Under the pieces are notes generated by a model. That model saw only the letters and a list, made by a program, of their open reading frames with translations. It was not told the origin of the DNA and searched no databases. Positions 32,053 to 44,729 of a stretch of DNA of 64,000 nucleotides are shown here, piece by piece. The translations under genes and the position numbers were made by a program. Each line of letters begins with the position of its first letter. The first letter of the stretch is position 1. The stretch lies in the NCBI RefSeq assembly GCF_039655865.1, contig NZ_JBBYXL010000006.1, positions 1-64,000 of the forward strand, in the 5' to 3' direction. This DNA comes from Prosthecobacter sp. SYSU 5D2 (lineage in GTDB: Bacteria > Verrucomicrobiota > Verrucomicrobiia > Verrucomicrobiales > Verrucomicrobiaceae).

Positions 32053-35000
32053 ATGAAAGCCCTACGCCCCCGCGTCATGATCAACCTTCTGAGTGCCTTC
32101 AAAAGGCATATTTCTTCTTCTTTGGCTGCCAGTGTAGTGCTTGGTTCAGTCAGCATTTCCGTAAGTGCCGCGAACTTGTCCTGGGAGGCTGACGGAAGTC
32201 CTGGCGAGCGGTCTGGAGGGACTGGCGTGTGGGATGCGACCCTCCTGCGGTGGAATGAGGGCGGGGTGATGAAAGCCTGGGACAACAGGCTGTCTGATAT
32301 CGCTGTGTTTGACGGGCAGGCCGGGACGGTCAGCCTGGGGGCAGCGATCAGTGCTGGCGGTCTTGTTTTCAATACCTCTGGTTATACGATTTCAGGCGGT
32401 GGTCAGGCGCTGACCCTTTTTGGCAGGATGCCGACGGTTGCAGTGACCAATGCCAGTGAGTCCGCAGCACTGAATGCCAATGTGATCCTGGGCGGTGATG
32501 TGTTGTTTAGCGGTGCGGGTGATTTGACACTGGACGGCACGCTTTCCGTTGCACCTGGATTGGTGGGCATCGTGAATCTGACAAAAACGGGTGCAGGGAC
32601 GCTGACGCTGGAGGGAAATAACAGCGCTGCTGCCATCGCCATGACAGTCACCCAGGGTACCTTGAGCATCCAGGACGGTGTCAGCTTGGGCAGCGCAAGG
32701 CTGACTCTAAACGGTGGCATTCTGGAGGGCACCGCAAGCACAATGATCACCAACGGGATTAATTTAGGCGGCGCGGGCGGCACCTTCCGGGTTTCTGAAA
32801 ATCAGACTCTGGGTGTCTCCACCGCATTCATTCGCGGGCATGGCGGGCTGACCAAAACGGGTGATGGAACCCTTCTCATCAGCATTGCCTCCACTTACCT
32901 CGGCACGACAAACATTCTGCAGGGAACCCTGAGTGGCGGGGTGGCTTCCTTTTTGCCAGCGACGACGCAACTTACTGTAGCGGCCGGCGCAACATTGAAC
33001 CTGAACGGCTTTGCCACCACCGTAGCTTCACTCAGCGGCGAGGGGATGATAACGAATACTGGAGCCAGCGCAGCCCTGACTTTGGGCAATGTGCTGGGGG
33101 TTCAGAATACGACGTTTTCAGGCAGCTTTAATGGGACTGCAACACTGGTAAAAACAGGTGGCGGTATGTTGAGCATTACCTCTGCCACGCCGGGGACAGC
33201 CTCGGGTGCCTGGACGCTGGGGGCAGGGACGGTCAATGTGGATTTTGCCACCAATAGGACTTCGACGGCCAATATTTTGACCTCTCGTTCCATGAGTTTC
33301 ACCGGGGGGACTTTGATGATCACCGGGCGCAGCGGGGCGGCCGTCAGCCAGGCGCTGGGAAATGTGACCTTGGGAGCCCGTGGAGGGCAGATCGTGTTGG
33401 TGGACGGTGGCGGCGGGGGCAGCACGGTATTGACCCTGGGCACGCTCGCCCATCCGACTACAGCCGGGGCTTCCTTGCTAGTCCAAGCACCCGCCAATAC
33501 CCAGGTGACCACTACGACCGCTGGCAACGGGGGATCTGGCATTTTTGGCGGACGGTTCATTTTCACCAATGGCAGTGGTTTTGACTGGGCGACGAATACT
33601 GGTGCAGGAACGCCACTGATTGGCTACACGGGTTATGTTCCGCTGGATGTATCGGCAGGGACGGATACGGCCAATTCGGCATTGACCGGCAGTGCGGTGC
33701 TGGCAGGGAGCCGCAGCACGGGAACTTTGAAACTGATCACAAGCGGGGCCGGTCAATCGCTGGATCTCAATGGGCATCAGTTATCATTGAGTGGCGGCGG
33801 GCTGCTCTTTACCGGGACGGTGGATTACTCGCTGACGGGTGGTTCTCTTGCCAGCACCACGGCAACGAATTCTGATCTGGTCATCCATCAATACGGAACG
33901 GGGACGCTGTCGTTGAATACCACGATTATGAATGGAGTTGGAGCTTCCACATTGACCAAAGCAGGTCCAGGAACGCTGGTCTTGGGAGCGGCGAACAGCT
34001 TTTCCGGCGGCATCTGGATCAATGGAGGCGTCTTGAGCGTAAGTGCCCTTGACCAACTGGGAGCTGCTGCAGCACCAACAGTGATCACCATCAATGACGG
34101 AGCCACCTTCCGCACGACGGCTGACCTGACCATCCCCGCCAGCGGAAATGGCCAGCATACTTTCAGTTTTCCAGGAGGGAACGCCACCTTTGACATCGCT
34201 CCATCCACGACCCTGACAATCAATAGTGCCACGACGGGCATGCTTTCGGGCGCAGGTGGCCTGACTCTTAGCAATACGGGCACCCTGGTGCTGAACAATA
34301 CGACCACGCACAGCGGACCGACAATCATCGGCGCAGGAGCAACCCTGCGGGGCGGGGTGGCTCTGTTTTTAAATTCCAGTGCGGGCGGGGGAGTGATTGT
34401 CGCTACGGGCGGAACCCTGGACTTGAACAATTTCTCCGCTGTCACCGGAGGCATTTCCGGCACAGGCACCATTACCAATTCGGGGGGGACAAACACGTCT
34501 CTGACCATTGGCAGCAGTTCGGTCACGGCCACGACGGCATTGAATACTGTCTTTTCGGGGACTTTGACGGGGGCGCTGAGCATCAGCAAAAATGGCAGCG
34601 GCACGCTCACTCTGAACACGGTGGCCACCTATACCGGGACGACTTCCATCGCGAATGGCGGGATCATTGCTGGAATGGACAATGCCCTCCCTGGGGGAAA
34701 TGTGTCGCTGGGGAATTTTGCCGGTCCGGCGGTGGCGTTTTTGGATTTGAACGGACATAACTGGACGTCCGGTGGCATTACTTTTTATGGAACTTCCAGC
34801 GGTGCAGCCACCCAGGCCAGCCTGAATATTGGAGAAGGGGGCGTGCTGACGCTTGGGGGCACATTGGCATTGACGCCGAATTCCATACTCGTCAGCGGTG
34901 CCCAGCCTGCCTTTGTGACGGGCGGCACGCTCCAACTGTCTGCCACTCGGACTTTCGCGATCGGGGACAGCATCAATGCGGCGGCTGATCTGACCATTAC

Positions 35001-38000
35001 GTCGGACATCACGGCAAGTGGTGCGTTTGGGATGACCAAGACGCTGAATGGCACTTTGCTGCTGACTGGCAACGTGACTTTGGGCGGGACATTGACCGCA
35101 GCAGCAGGTGTGCTGGATATCCGGGGCGTAGTGGATACCGGTACAGCCGCCTCCACGGTCGGCTCGGCCACGCCAGGGATGCTGCGCCTGTCATCTGGTG
35201 CCGGGTATTCGACGGCGACAATGGCCATAGGCACGACGGCTGCCTATGCGGGTTCTTTGGTGGTTCAAGGAGCTGATCTCACGCTGACGACCGCCACCAC
35301 AAGTGCGGGAATAGCTTTTGGAACTTCTGGTTACGGTGGCATCTTTCTTTCAGAGGGCTCGATTTTACTCAACCGTCTGGAAGCGGGCAATGGCACACTC
35401 CCCACCTCGGTGGGGGTAGTGCAAATGACGGGCGGGACTTTGACAAGCCGGGAGTACGTCATCATGCGCAGCCGCCGCTGGGAAATGACCATGACGGGCG
35501 GAGCCTGGAATCATAGCCCTGCCACGGCCAATATTTCCCTGGCTTTCCAGGGGCTGAGCGAGGGGTTGGGTGCGATGACCATCGCTGGAGGAGAGGTAAA
35601 TGCTGCTGGCCGCAGCATCGCCTTTGGCCAGAACAATACGGCTGCGGCCCAGGCGACCGGAATCCTTAATTTGAATGGAGGCACGGTGCTGACTAACAGC
35701 ATTTTGCATTTCAGGTCGGCTGACTCCAATACCACTTCTTATGTGAATTTTAACGGCGGAGTTCTCAGGGCGGCAGTCAACAATGCCAATTTTATCGGGT
35801 ATTCGGGCACGGGAGGGGCGGGCACTTTGACCGCGTATCTTAACGGGCCTTTTGGAGGATATGCCGGAGGTGCGGTGTTTGATACAAACGGTTTTAACTC
35901 CACCGTGGTGGTGGACCTGAATGCCCCAAGCGGCCAGGGGGTGACCAGCATTCCTCTCACCAGTGGCGGCAGTGGTTACATTGGAGCGCCTTTTGTGGAA
36001 ATCAGTGGAGGCGGAGGGCGCGGGGCGACGGCATCCGCCGTGGTGGACCTGGATCCGCTGAGCCCGACCTACGGGCAGGTGGTAAGCATCTTCATCACAA
36101 ATCCCGGCGTGGATTATACCTCTGCGCCAACGGTGACATTGATTGGCGGCAGCGGCACGGGTGCCACCACGGGGGCGGTAAGCACGGCTGACAATGTCTC
36201 AGGCGGACTCACCAAGACCGGCAATGGGATCCTGACCCTGAACGGGATCAACAGCTACGGCGGAGCTACTGTGGTGAATGGTGGAACGCTGACTTTTGGG
36301 GCCGTGGCCAACACCCTCAACGGCGGCATCTTTGTCAATGAGGGTCTGCTCATGGGCGGTGCGAATAACAACACCTTCGGCCTGGACACGAATGTGATCA
36401 CACTGGGGGCTACGAGTGGCAATGCAGATGCCACGGTTGGCATCACTCATGACGGGGGGACGATCCGGCAGCCGGTGGTGGTCAGGGGTGGCAATACGGG
36501 GGTGTCCACCCTCTTGCTGGGTGTGGGGATATCCGGCACGACCTGGGAGGGAGCGATCACGCTGAACAACCATGATCTCACGATTGAAAAAACAGGCAGC
36601 ACCTCCACCACCAGCACCCTGACCGGCGGCATTACAGGAACAGGCAATGTGACGCTGAACAACACTGCCTCCACAGGTCCCATCAACATCTCTGGCAGCA
36701 TCATCAATCATGCAGGCACCCTGGTGCACACAGGGACTTCGACAGGTGCGACGACAATTACCGCCGTCATTGGGCCAAATGTGACCAGTGTGGTGCAAGA
36801 CAGCCCGATGACACGCTTGATTCTGGGTTCGATCATTCAGAACAGTGGAACAGCCCATACCTGGCAGGGAACGCTGGTCATCAAAGCAGGCACCGTGACA
36901 GGAGGTTCCAATAACAACACCTTCGGTGCAGATACCAACCAGATCATCCTTGGGGATAGCACAGGTAATCAAGATGTGACGCTGGGAATCACCCACAACA
37001 GCGGCAGTTCATCCATCAAGCAGCCTATTCTCGTCCAGGGCGGCAATACGGGGATTGCCACGCTGCTTCTAAGCGTGGGGTCATCCACCACTTTTTGGGA
37101 CAGTGCCATCACCTTGGACAACCATGACCTGACGATTGGCAGAACGGGTGGCACCGCCTCAACGGCCACGCTGCGTGGCGGGATCTCCGGCACCGGTAAT
37201 CTGCTGCTGAGGAACACCACCAACCAGGGGCTTATGACCTTCTCTGTGGCGGCGATCAATCCTGTGGGATCCATCACTCACACAAGCACTTCCATTGGTG
37301 CCACGACGATCAGCGCCGTGATTGGAAGCAATGTGACCACGGTCACTCAAAACACTGCATCTACACTATTGCTGCTCTCAGGAACGGGGGCGAACACCTA
37401 TGGTGGTATCACCTCCGTTCTGGCCGGAAGCATGCATCTGAACAAGACGGCGGGCGTGACGGCAGTTCCGGGTAACATCAATCTGGGGGGCGGCAGCACG
37501 GCGGCAGAACTGAGGTTGTTGAACAACAACCAGATCGCAGATTCGAGCATCATTACCCTGAGTGGCAGCGGCAGTGTGGCGGGTGTCTTTTCGCTCAACA
37601 ACCGCAGTGAAACCATCGGGGGCCTGAGCAGCACCGCGGGGGAAGGGTTTGTGCAAAATGAGTCTGGCATTGAAGGGGTGAGCACGCTGACGGTGAACGT
37701 GAGCGCCGGGAGCCAGAGCTTTGGCGGTATCCTCCGGGATGGCAACGGCTTGGACATAGATGGCACATTGTCCTTCTTTAAAACGGGAGCTGGCACCCAG
37801 GTTCTGGCCGGTCTCAATTCTTATACGGGTACCACTCTTGTGAGCGAGGGTGTCCTGCAAGTGGGTGTCAGTGGACAGGGGCGGACAGGAACCGGGGCCG
37901 TCACAGTGGCCGATGGTGGCATGCTATCCGGGACAGGTATTGTTCAAGGTTCTTCATTCACCGCAGGGTCGGGTGCCGTGATCAATGCCGGTGATGGCAT

Positions 38001-38472
38001 TGCCTCAGGCAACTACGGAACACTGACTTTCCAACCCTCGGCCGGAAGCGGTGCGCTGGCATTTGAAGCGGGCAGCACCATTATTCTGGATATCCAGGCT
38101 GGCGGCACTTCGGACCTGCTCAATTTTGTTGGCACCGGCAGCACCACGTTGACTTTTGCCGGAAATTTGACCGTTGCTGCGGACTCCTTTGTTCCTGTCC
38201 AGGAGGAGATTTTCAATCTGTTCGACTGGTCGGGACTTGTCTCTGCCCCCATCTTTGCCAATCATTACAGCTATAGCGGGCCTCTGTTCGGCAATGGCGA
38301 TGAGGCACCAGGCTTAAATCTGCCGAACATTTTCGGCAGCGGCTATGCCTGGGACATCACCAACCTGACAAACCATGGCAGCATCGCCCTGATTAATATC
38401 ATCCCGGAGCCGTCGCGGGCTCTGTTTATGGCTATGGGAGTGATGGTATTGCTGGGAAGGCGCAGACGTTAA
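32053..38472 (+). CDS. 2139-residue autotransporter-associated beta-strand repeat protein, PEP-CTERM
   Basis: This is the largest gene in the window. A basic start and signal peptide (HISSSLAASVVLGSVSISVS, then AA) are followed by about 2000 residues of beta-helix repeats with PATR units such as LTKTGAGTLTLEGNNSA and LTKTGNGILTLNGINSYGGA. A segment near 1300-1370 carries two GSGYxxAPxVxIxGGxGxGA motifs. A 182-residue tandem duplication lies at about 1438-1796. The C-terminal part has QEEIFNLFDWSGL, then IIPEPSRALFMAMGVMVLLG and RRRR, a PEP-CTERM signal. It has no autotransporter barrel, so export to the surface probably needs a sortase-like enzyme elsewhere. MINLLSA at 32077 is an alternative start. 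A GAGAGGGA ribosome-binding site supports 32053. Confidence 0.92.
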   Translation: MKALRPRVMINLLSAFKRHISSSLAASVVLGSVSISVSAANLSWEADGSPGERSGGTGVWDATLLRWNEGGVMKAWDNRLSDIAVFDGQAGTVSLGAAISAGGLVFNTSGYTISGGGQALTLFGRMPTVAVTNASESAALNANVILGGDVLFSGAGDLTLDGTLSVAPGLVGIVNLTKTGAGTLTLEGNNSAAAIAMTVTQGTLSIQDGVSLGSARLTLNGGILEGTASTMITNGINLGGAGGTFRVSENQTLGVSTAFIRGHGGLTKTGDGTLLISIASTYLGTTNILQGTLSGGVASFLPATTQLTVAAGATLNLNGFATTVASLSGEGMITNTGASAALTLGNVLGVQNTTFSGSFNGTATLVKTGGGMLSITSATPGTASGAWTLGAGTVNVDFATNRTSTANILTSRSMSFTGGTLMITGRSGAAVSQALGNVTLGARGGQIVLVDGGGGGSTVLTLGTLAHPTTAGASLLVQAPANTQVTTTTAGNGGSGIFGGRFIFTNGSGFDWATNTGAGTPLIGYTGYVPLDVSAGTDTANSALTGSAVLAGSRSTGTLKLITSGAGQSLDLNGHQLSLSGGGLLFTGTVDYSLTGGSLASTTATNSDLVIHQYGTGTLSLNTTIMNGVGASTLTKAGPGTLVLGAANSFSGGIWINGGVLSVSALDQLGAAAAPTVITINDGATFRTTADLTIPASGNGQHTFSFPGGNATFDIAPSTTLTINSATTGMLSGAGGLTLSNTGTLVLNNTTTHSGPTIIGAGATLRGGVALFLNSSAGGGVIVATGGTLDLNNFSAVTGGISGTGTITNSGGTNTSLTIGSSSVTATTALNTVFSGTLTGALSISKNGSGTLTLNTVATYTGTTSIANGGIIAGMDNALPGGNVSLGNFAGPAVAFLDLNGHNWTSGGITFYGTSSGAATQASLNIGEGGVLTLGGTLALTPNSILVSGAQPAFVTGGTLQLSATRTFAIGDSINAAADLTITSDITASGAFGMTKTLNGTLLLTGNVTLGGTLTAAAGVLDIRGVVDTGTAASTVGSATPGMLRLSSGAGYSTATMAIGTTAAYAGSLVVQGADLTLTTATTSAGIAFGTSGYGGIFLSEGSILLNRLEAGNGTLPTSVGVVQMTGGTLTSREYVIMRSRRWEMTMTGGAWNHSPATANISLAFQGLSEGLGAMTIAGGEVNAAGRSIAFGQNNTAAAQATGILNLNGGTVLTNSILHFRSADSNTTSYVNFNGGVLRAAVNNANFIGYSGTGGAGTLTAYLNGPFGGYAGGAVFDTNGFNSTVVVDLNAPSGQGVTSIPLTSGGSGYIGAPFVEISGGGGRGATASAVVDLDPLSPTYGQVVSIFITNPGVDYTSAPTVTLIGGSGTGATTGAVSTADNVSGGLTKTGNGILTLNGINSYGGATVVNGGTLTFGAVANTLNGGIFVNEGLLMGGANNNTFGLDTNVITLGATSGNADATVGITHDGGTIRQPVVVRGGNTGVSTLLLGVGISGTTWEGAITLNNHDLTIEKTGSTSTTSTLTGGITGTGNVTLNNTASTGPINISGSIINHAGTLVHTGTSTGATTITAVIGPNVTSVVQDSPMTRLILGSIIQNSGTAHTWQGTLVIKAGTVTGGSNNNTFGADTNQIILGDSTGNQDVTLGITHNSGSSSIKQPILVQGGNTGIATLLLSVGSSTTFWDSAITLDNHDLTIGRTGGTASTATLRGGISGTGNLLLRNTTNQGLMTFSVAAINPVGSITHTSTSIGATTISAVIGSNVTTVTQNTASTLLLLSGTGANTYGGITSVLAGSMHLNKTAGVTAVPGNINLGGGSTAAELRLLNNNQIADSSIITLSGSGSVAGVFSLNNRSETIGGLSSTAGEGFVQNESGIEGVSTLTVNVSAGSQSFGGILRDGNGLDIDGTLSFFKTGAGTQVLAGLNSYTGTTLVSEGVLQVGVSGQGRTGTGAVTVADGGMLSGTGIVQGSSFTAGSGAVINAGDGIASGNYGTLTFQPSAGSGALAFEAGSTIILDIQAGGTSDLLNFVGTGSTTLTFAGNLTVAADSFVPVQEEIFNLFDWSGLVSAPIFANHYSYSGPLFGNGDEAPGLNLPNIFGSGYAWDITNLTNHGSIALINIIPEPSRALFMAMGVMVLLGRRRR
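36364..37440 (+). repeat. Tandem 182-residue duplication inside the giant repeat protein
   Basis: NNNTFG starts at 36364 and again at 36910, 546 nt (182 codons) apart. Each unit runs NNNTFGxDTNxIxLG, GITH, QPxxVxGGNTG, TLLLxVG, W(E/D)xAITLxNHDLTI, xLxGGIxGTGN, ITHT/LVHT, SxGATTIxAVIG and NVTxVxQ. The units differ at many positions, so the duplication is not very recent. It is an ordinary way for such proteins to lengthen. Confidence 0.8.
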
Positions 38473-38492
38473 TCCAAGCCCTTTTGACCTCA

Positions 38493-41597
<3,105 letters not shown>

Positions 41598-41795
41598 GGA
41601 ATGAGAAAATAGTCTCTCTGTTTATACGTCGCCGGGCGAGTCCTGTTTTCGGGCCAGCATGGTGTCCGCTGCTTTACAACATGGCTATTGCAGGCAGCCC
41701 ACCGTGCAGATGTCCATGAAAGTCATGATTTTTAACGATCAATGAATATTTCAATCTCTGGGGTGGTCTATTCCTGAACAACTGCTTTTCCCCCC

Positions 41796-43505
41796 ATGAA
41801 AACTGCCGATTTACCCTTTTCTGTTCTTGAAGTCCTGGAGGCGCGTTTTGCACCTGCAGGTCTGGTCTCATTAAACCTCACCGCTGCGGGTGCGCTCTCC
41901 ATCACCGGAGATGCGCAAAACAACGACTTCATTATCACGGAGTCCGGTGACCAGTGGACCATTTCCTCACTGCCGGGAGGAACGACCGAATTCAGCCTTA
42001 ACGGTGGTGCTGCGCAATCCGTTCTGACCTTTGATGCCCCCGATTCCGTGAAAGCCACTCTGGGAGGCGGAAATGATGAAATGGTGCTCGACGGGGTTTT
42101 GATCCCGAAGACACTGAATATCAATACGGGGGACGGAGATGATATTGTCGAGCTGGCCTCCGCCAGCATTTTTGGAACGACCAAGGTGGTGATGGGCAAC
42201 GGCAATGATCTTTTCACCGCAGGCGGTGAACTTTACTTTGCCAAGGGGATGAATGTGAATCTTGGGAAGGGGGCCAATACATTTGATGTGAGTGCCGACA
42301 CCCTGCTTTCCGATGGAAACATTTTGGCTACAGCCGGCGGCACCGCCTTCGAGGGGCAGTTGTTTGCCTTTAGCACAGGGATTGGAGAAGTGAACGGCAG
42401 CCTGACGATGCGTACCACCACGGCCAGCTTCACGGACTTTATCGTTGGTGATTTTGGTTCCGATTCCCTGGTCGTCACCAAGGCCATGACTCTGCAGTCG
42501 GCAGCTGGCGAAGACATCGTCACCCTGCGGGGGGACCTGTTTGTAGAAGGGGTCTTCTCCATGCGGCTGGGCAATGGCAACAATTCAGTCGTGACCACAG
42601 ACCTGGATGAACTGGGTGCCAGCGGGCTCACCTACAAAGGCGGCTCAGGGGTGGATTATTTCCTTCTGGAAGCGCGGGATGTCGTTGTGGATGGTCATTT
42701 TGCATTCACCGGCGGTGCCGGGACTAACACCCTGGATCTGTTCACCTCTGAATACCTCGGCATCACGAAAAATCTGACCTACAAAGGTGGAACTGGCGAT
42801 GACACCTTCATCGTGGACGGTCCCACAGCCGTCGTGACCGGAACGGTGAGCATGGCTGGATCCAGCGGATCCAATTTCATGGGAATCAACGCGGTGGAAG
42901 GGGATTTTGGCAGCCTGCGCTACACCGGGGGTGCAGGTTATGACTTGGTGGACGTTGGAGAGTTTGAAGGAGGGTCTGACCTGATCAGCATCTATGGCCC
43001 TGTGTCACTAAGACTGGGGGCTGGAGACGCTGATGTACAGATTCTGCACGCAGATATTTTTGGAAATCTGACCATCACCACCAATGCCGCTTTTGGATTT
43101 GTTGATGAGGTCCGGCTTTTCGAAAGTGACTTCCGCGGCAATGTGAATGTGAACATGAGTGGCAGTGCGGACAGTTATGTAGAAGTGCGCAATGGCATCT
43201 TCGACCGTAATGTGACCGTCAGCACAGGCCGTGGCTTTGACGAAATCAGGTTCGATACGGATACGACAGTTCCGGGCATCTATAGCTGGTTTGACGGCTA
43301 TGTCCGTATCAACATGGGAGCTGGAGATGACATCTTCTACGCCGGCAGCAATCCTGCCGTGGAAAACGTCGGCAATGACTTCAACTGGTATGTGGATGTC
43401 TATGGCGGAACTGGCTACGACATCGCCTACTTCATTGATCCTGTTTACAACAACGGCTTCAATGGCCCCGCACCCTGGGTTTCCAGCATTGAAGACCTGG
43501 CCTGA
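41796..43505 (+). CDS. RTX-like adhesin with LExLExRxAPA N-terminus
   Basis: A 569-residue protein without a classical signal peptide. The start MKTADLPFSVLEVLEARFAP resembles the LE-xLE-xR-xxPA/LEPR signature at the front of large exported Planctomycete and Verrucomicrobium proteins. The body is a repeated beta structure of about 20-residue turns. Glycine-aspartate motifs such as GGGNDEMVL, GDGDDIVEL, GNGNDLF, GTGDDTFIV and GAGDDIFYAG are like calcium-binding RTX repeats, but widely spaced. No C-terminal anchor is seen. A secreted, calcium-stabilised adhesin or matrix protein is inferred. A terminator follows at 43515. Confidence 0.75.
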   Translation: MKTADLPFSVLEVLEARFAPAGLVSLNLTAAGALSITGDAQNNDFIITESGDQWTISSLPGGTTEFSLNGGAAQSVLTFDAPDSVKATLGGGNDEMVLDGVLIPKTLNINTGDGDDIVELASASIFGTTKVVMGNGNDLFTAGGELYFAKGMNVNLGKGANTFDVSADTLLSDGNILATAGGTAFEGQLFAFSTGIGEVNGSLTMRTTTASFTDFIVGDFGSDSLVVTKAMTLQSAAGEDIVTLRGDLFVEGVFSMRLGNGNNSVVTTDLDELGASGLTYKGGSGVDYFLLEARDVVVDGHFAFTGGAGTNTLDLFTSEYLGITKNLTYKGGTGDDTFIVDGPTAVVTGTVSMAGSSGSNFMGINAVEGDFGSLRYTGGAGYDLVDVGEFEGGSDLISIYGPVSLRLGAGDADVQILHADIFGNLTITTNAAFGFVDEVRLFESDFRGNVNVNMSGSADSYVEVRNGIFDRNVTVSTGRGFDEIRFDTDTTVPGIYSWFDGYVRINMGAGDDIFYAGSNPAVENVGNDFNWYVDVYGGTGYDIAYFIDPVYNNGFNGPAPWVSSIEDLA

Positions 43506-43514
43506 TAAAACAAA

Positions 43515-43540
43515 GGAGTGAGACCTGAGGGCCTCACTCC
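43515..43540 (+). terminator. Hairpin after the adhesin gene
   Basis: GGAGTGAG and CTCACTCC (8-bp perfect stem) around a 10-nt loop, ending 10 nt downstream of the stop at the 3' side, followed by a T-rich stretch. It probably ends the adhesin transcript. Confidence 0.7.
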
Positions 43541-43556
43541 TTCCCATCGTTTCTTT

Positions 43557-43590
43557 AACAGGGCATCTGGATTCATTCGGGTGCCCTGTT
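43557..43590. terminator. Second, bidirectional terminator hairpin
   Basis: AACAGGGCA and TGCCCTGTT form a 9-bp stem around a longer loop, followed by TTTATTG on the plus side. It sits between the convergent adhesin and PmoA-family genes and can serve either. Confidence 0.75.
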
Positions 43591-43603
43591 TTATTGTCAT
43601 TGC

Positions 43604-44596
43604 TCAGGGCTCCTTGGCGTAGTCGGCAAAGGCTTCCGCAATCTTGGCCGCTTTTTCATCGCCCAGATGGAAGATGAAGCGGTGGCGAAGGGTGATTTTC
43701 TCACCCTTCTTCAAGGTGAACTCACCGGTCTCAGATTTCGGGTCCAGCGACTGAAGGCCAAAGGCATTGGCGGTGAAGAGGCCGTAGGTGCGGACATGCC
43801 AGGGAGTTGGGTGGCGGAAGCTGCTGGGGTGGTTCAGCATGGCGACGCCGACGTGCTTGCCGTCCACTATGCCGTGATAATCGCACCAGGTGGCGCGCTT
43901 GGCCCAGGCGTCAGCATCGGTCTGGCCTTCGCTGTTGATGATCTTGCCGCTGCCTGGGGTGTTTTTGGCCTTTTCGACCGCCATCTCGGTCGGGACACGG
44001 ATGCTGATGCCGGAGTCTTTTTTGTCACCGATGAGGGTGTCGCCTTCGGTGGCGATGAGGTCAATGTCCACATCAATGATGCGGGTGTCACCCACGACCT
44101 TGAAGGTGTGACGGCGGACTTCTTCGAGGGTCTTTTTGCCGGTTGGGTCCACATAGTCGGAGACGGTGGTGAAGGAGGCTGTTTCGCCTTCCTTGATGTC
44201 CTTCAACTCGCGGTGCTTGATGGCACCGAGATGCTTGACGCGTTCTGCGTACTTTGGGTTTTTGCTTTCGCCAAAGGTGGAGGCTTCTGCCCAGGTGTCA
44301 TAGCCGCCAATGTTTTCGTGACCGAAGCACAGGCCGCGATGATGGGGATGGTCATGCTGCTCGCCTTCGATCTCCTTCATGGGATAAGCGCGGGTCATGG
44401 TCTGGCCGCCAGGGCCGATGATGGGCCAGAGATAGGGCTTATTGGCCTGATCGACGACGTGTTCTGTGAAAAATTGACCGTCAATTTTCACAATGGCTCC
44501 ACCGGGAGAGGTTTTTTCCACGGTGAAAGTGGCTGCGGTGGAACTGAGGCTGAAAGAGCCAAGCAGAAGGGCGGATAAGAGGGGCGTGAACTTCAT
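43604..44596 (-). CDS. Secreted DUF6807 (PmoA-family) protein
   Basis: A 330-residue exported protein. The signal peptide FTPLLSALLLGSFSLSSTAA is followed by a beta-rich domain with LWPIIGPGGQTMTRAYPM, EQHDHPHHRGLCFGHENI, and later HPSSFRHPTPWHVRTYGLF. The HDHPHHRGL block is the signature of the family annotated PmoA/DUF6807, common beside sugar-degrading genes in Planctomycetota, Verrucomicrobiota and Bacteroidota. The name PmoA is a mislabel, and this is not a methane monooxygenase subunit. The histidines suggest metal binding. The role is probably in carbohydrate breakdown. The start at 44596 (MKFTPLL) is chosen for the signal peptide. Confidence 0.88.
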   Translation of the reverse strand: MKFTPLLSALLLGSFSLSSTAATFTVEKTSPGGAIVKIDGQFFTEHVVDQANKPYLWPIIGPGGQTMTRAYPMKEIEGEQHDHPHHRGLCFGHENIGGYDTWAEASTFGESKNPKYAERVKHLGAIKHRELKDIKEGETASFTTVSDYVDPTGKKTLEEVRRHTFKVVGDTRIIDVDIDLIATEGDTLIGDKKDSGISIRVPTEMAVEKAKNTPGSGKIINSEGQTDADAWAKRATWCDYHGIVDGKHVGVAMLNHPSSFRHPTPWHVRTYGLFTANAFGLQSLDPKSETGEFTLKKGEKITLRHRFIFHLGDEKAAKIAEAFADYAKEP

Positions 44597-44729
44597 GAGT
44601 GAATGTGGCACAAGGACATAAACCAACGTCTGTGCAATGCATATTCTTCCGGCATCCATTCATCATTCCGTGATGGCGGACGGCTCATTTCTGAGTAAGC
44701 AGACTGCCCTTTCATTTCTTTGACCCCCT

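Noticed and set aside
43604-44596. Particulate methane monooxygenase subunit
   Set aside because: The name PmoA for this family is misleading; there are no membrane segments or other pmo genes, and the HDHPHHRGL motif belongs to DUF6807.
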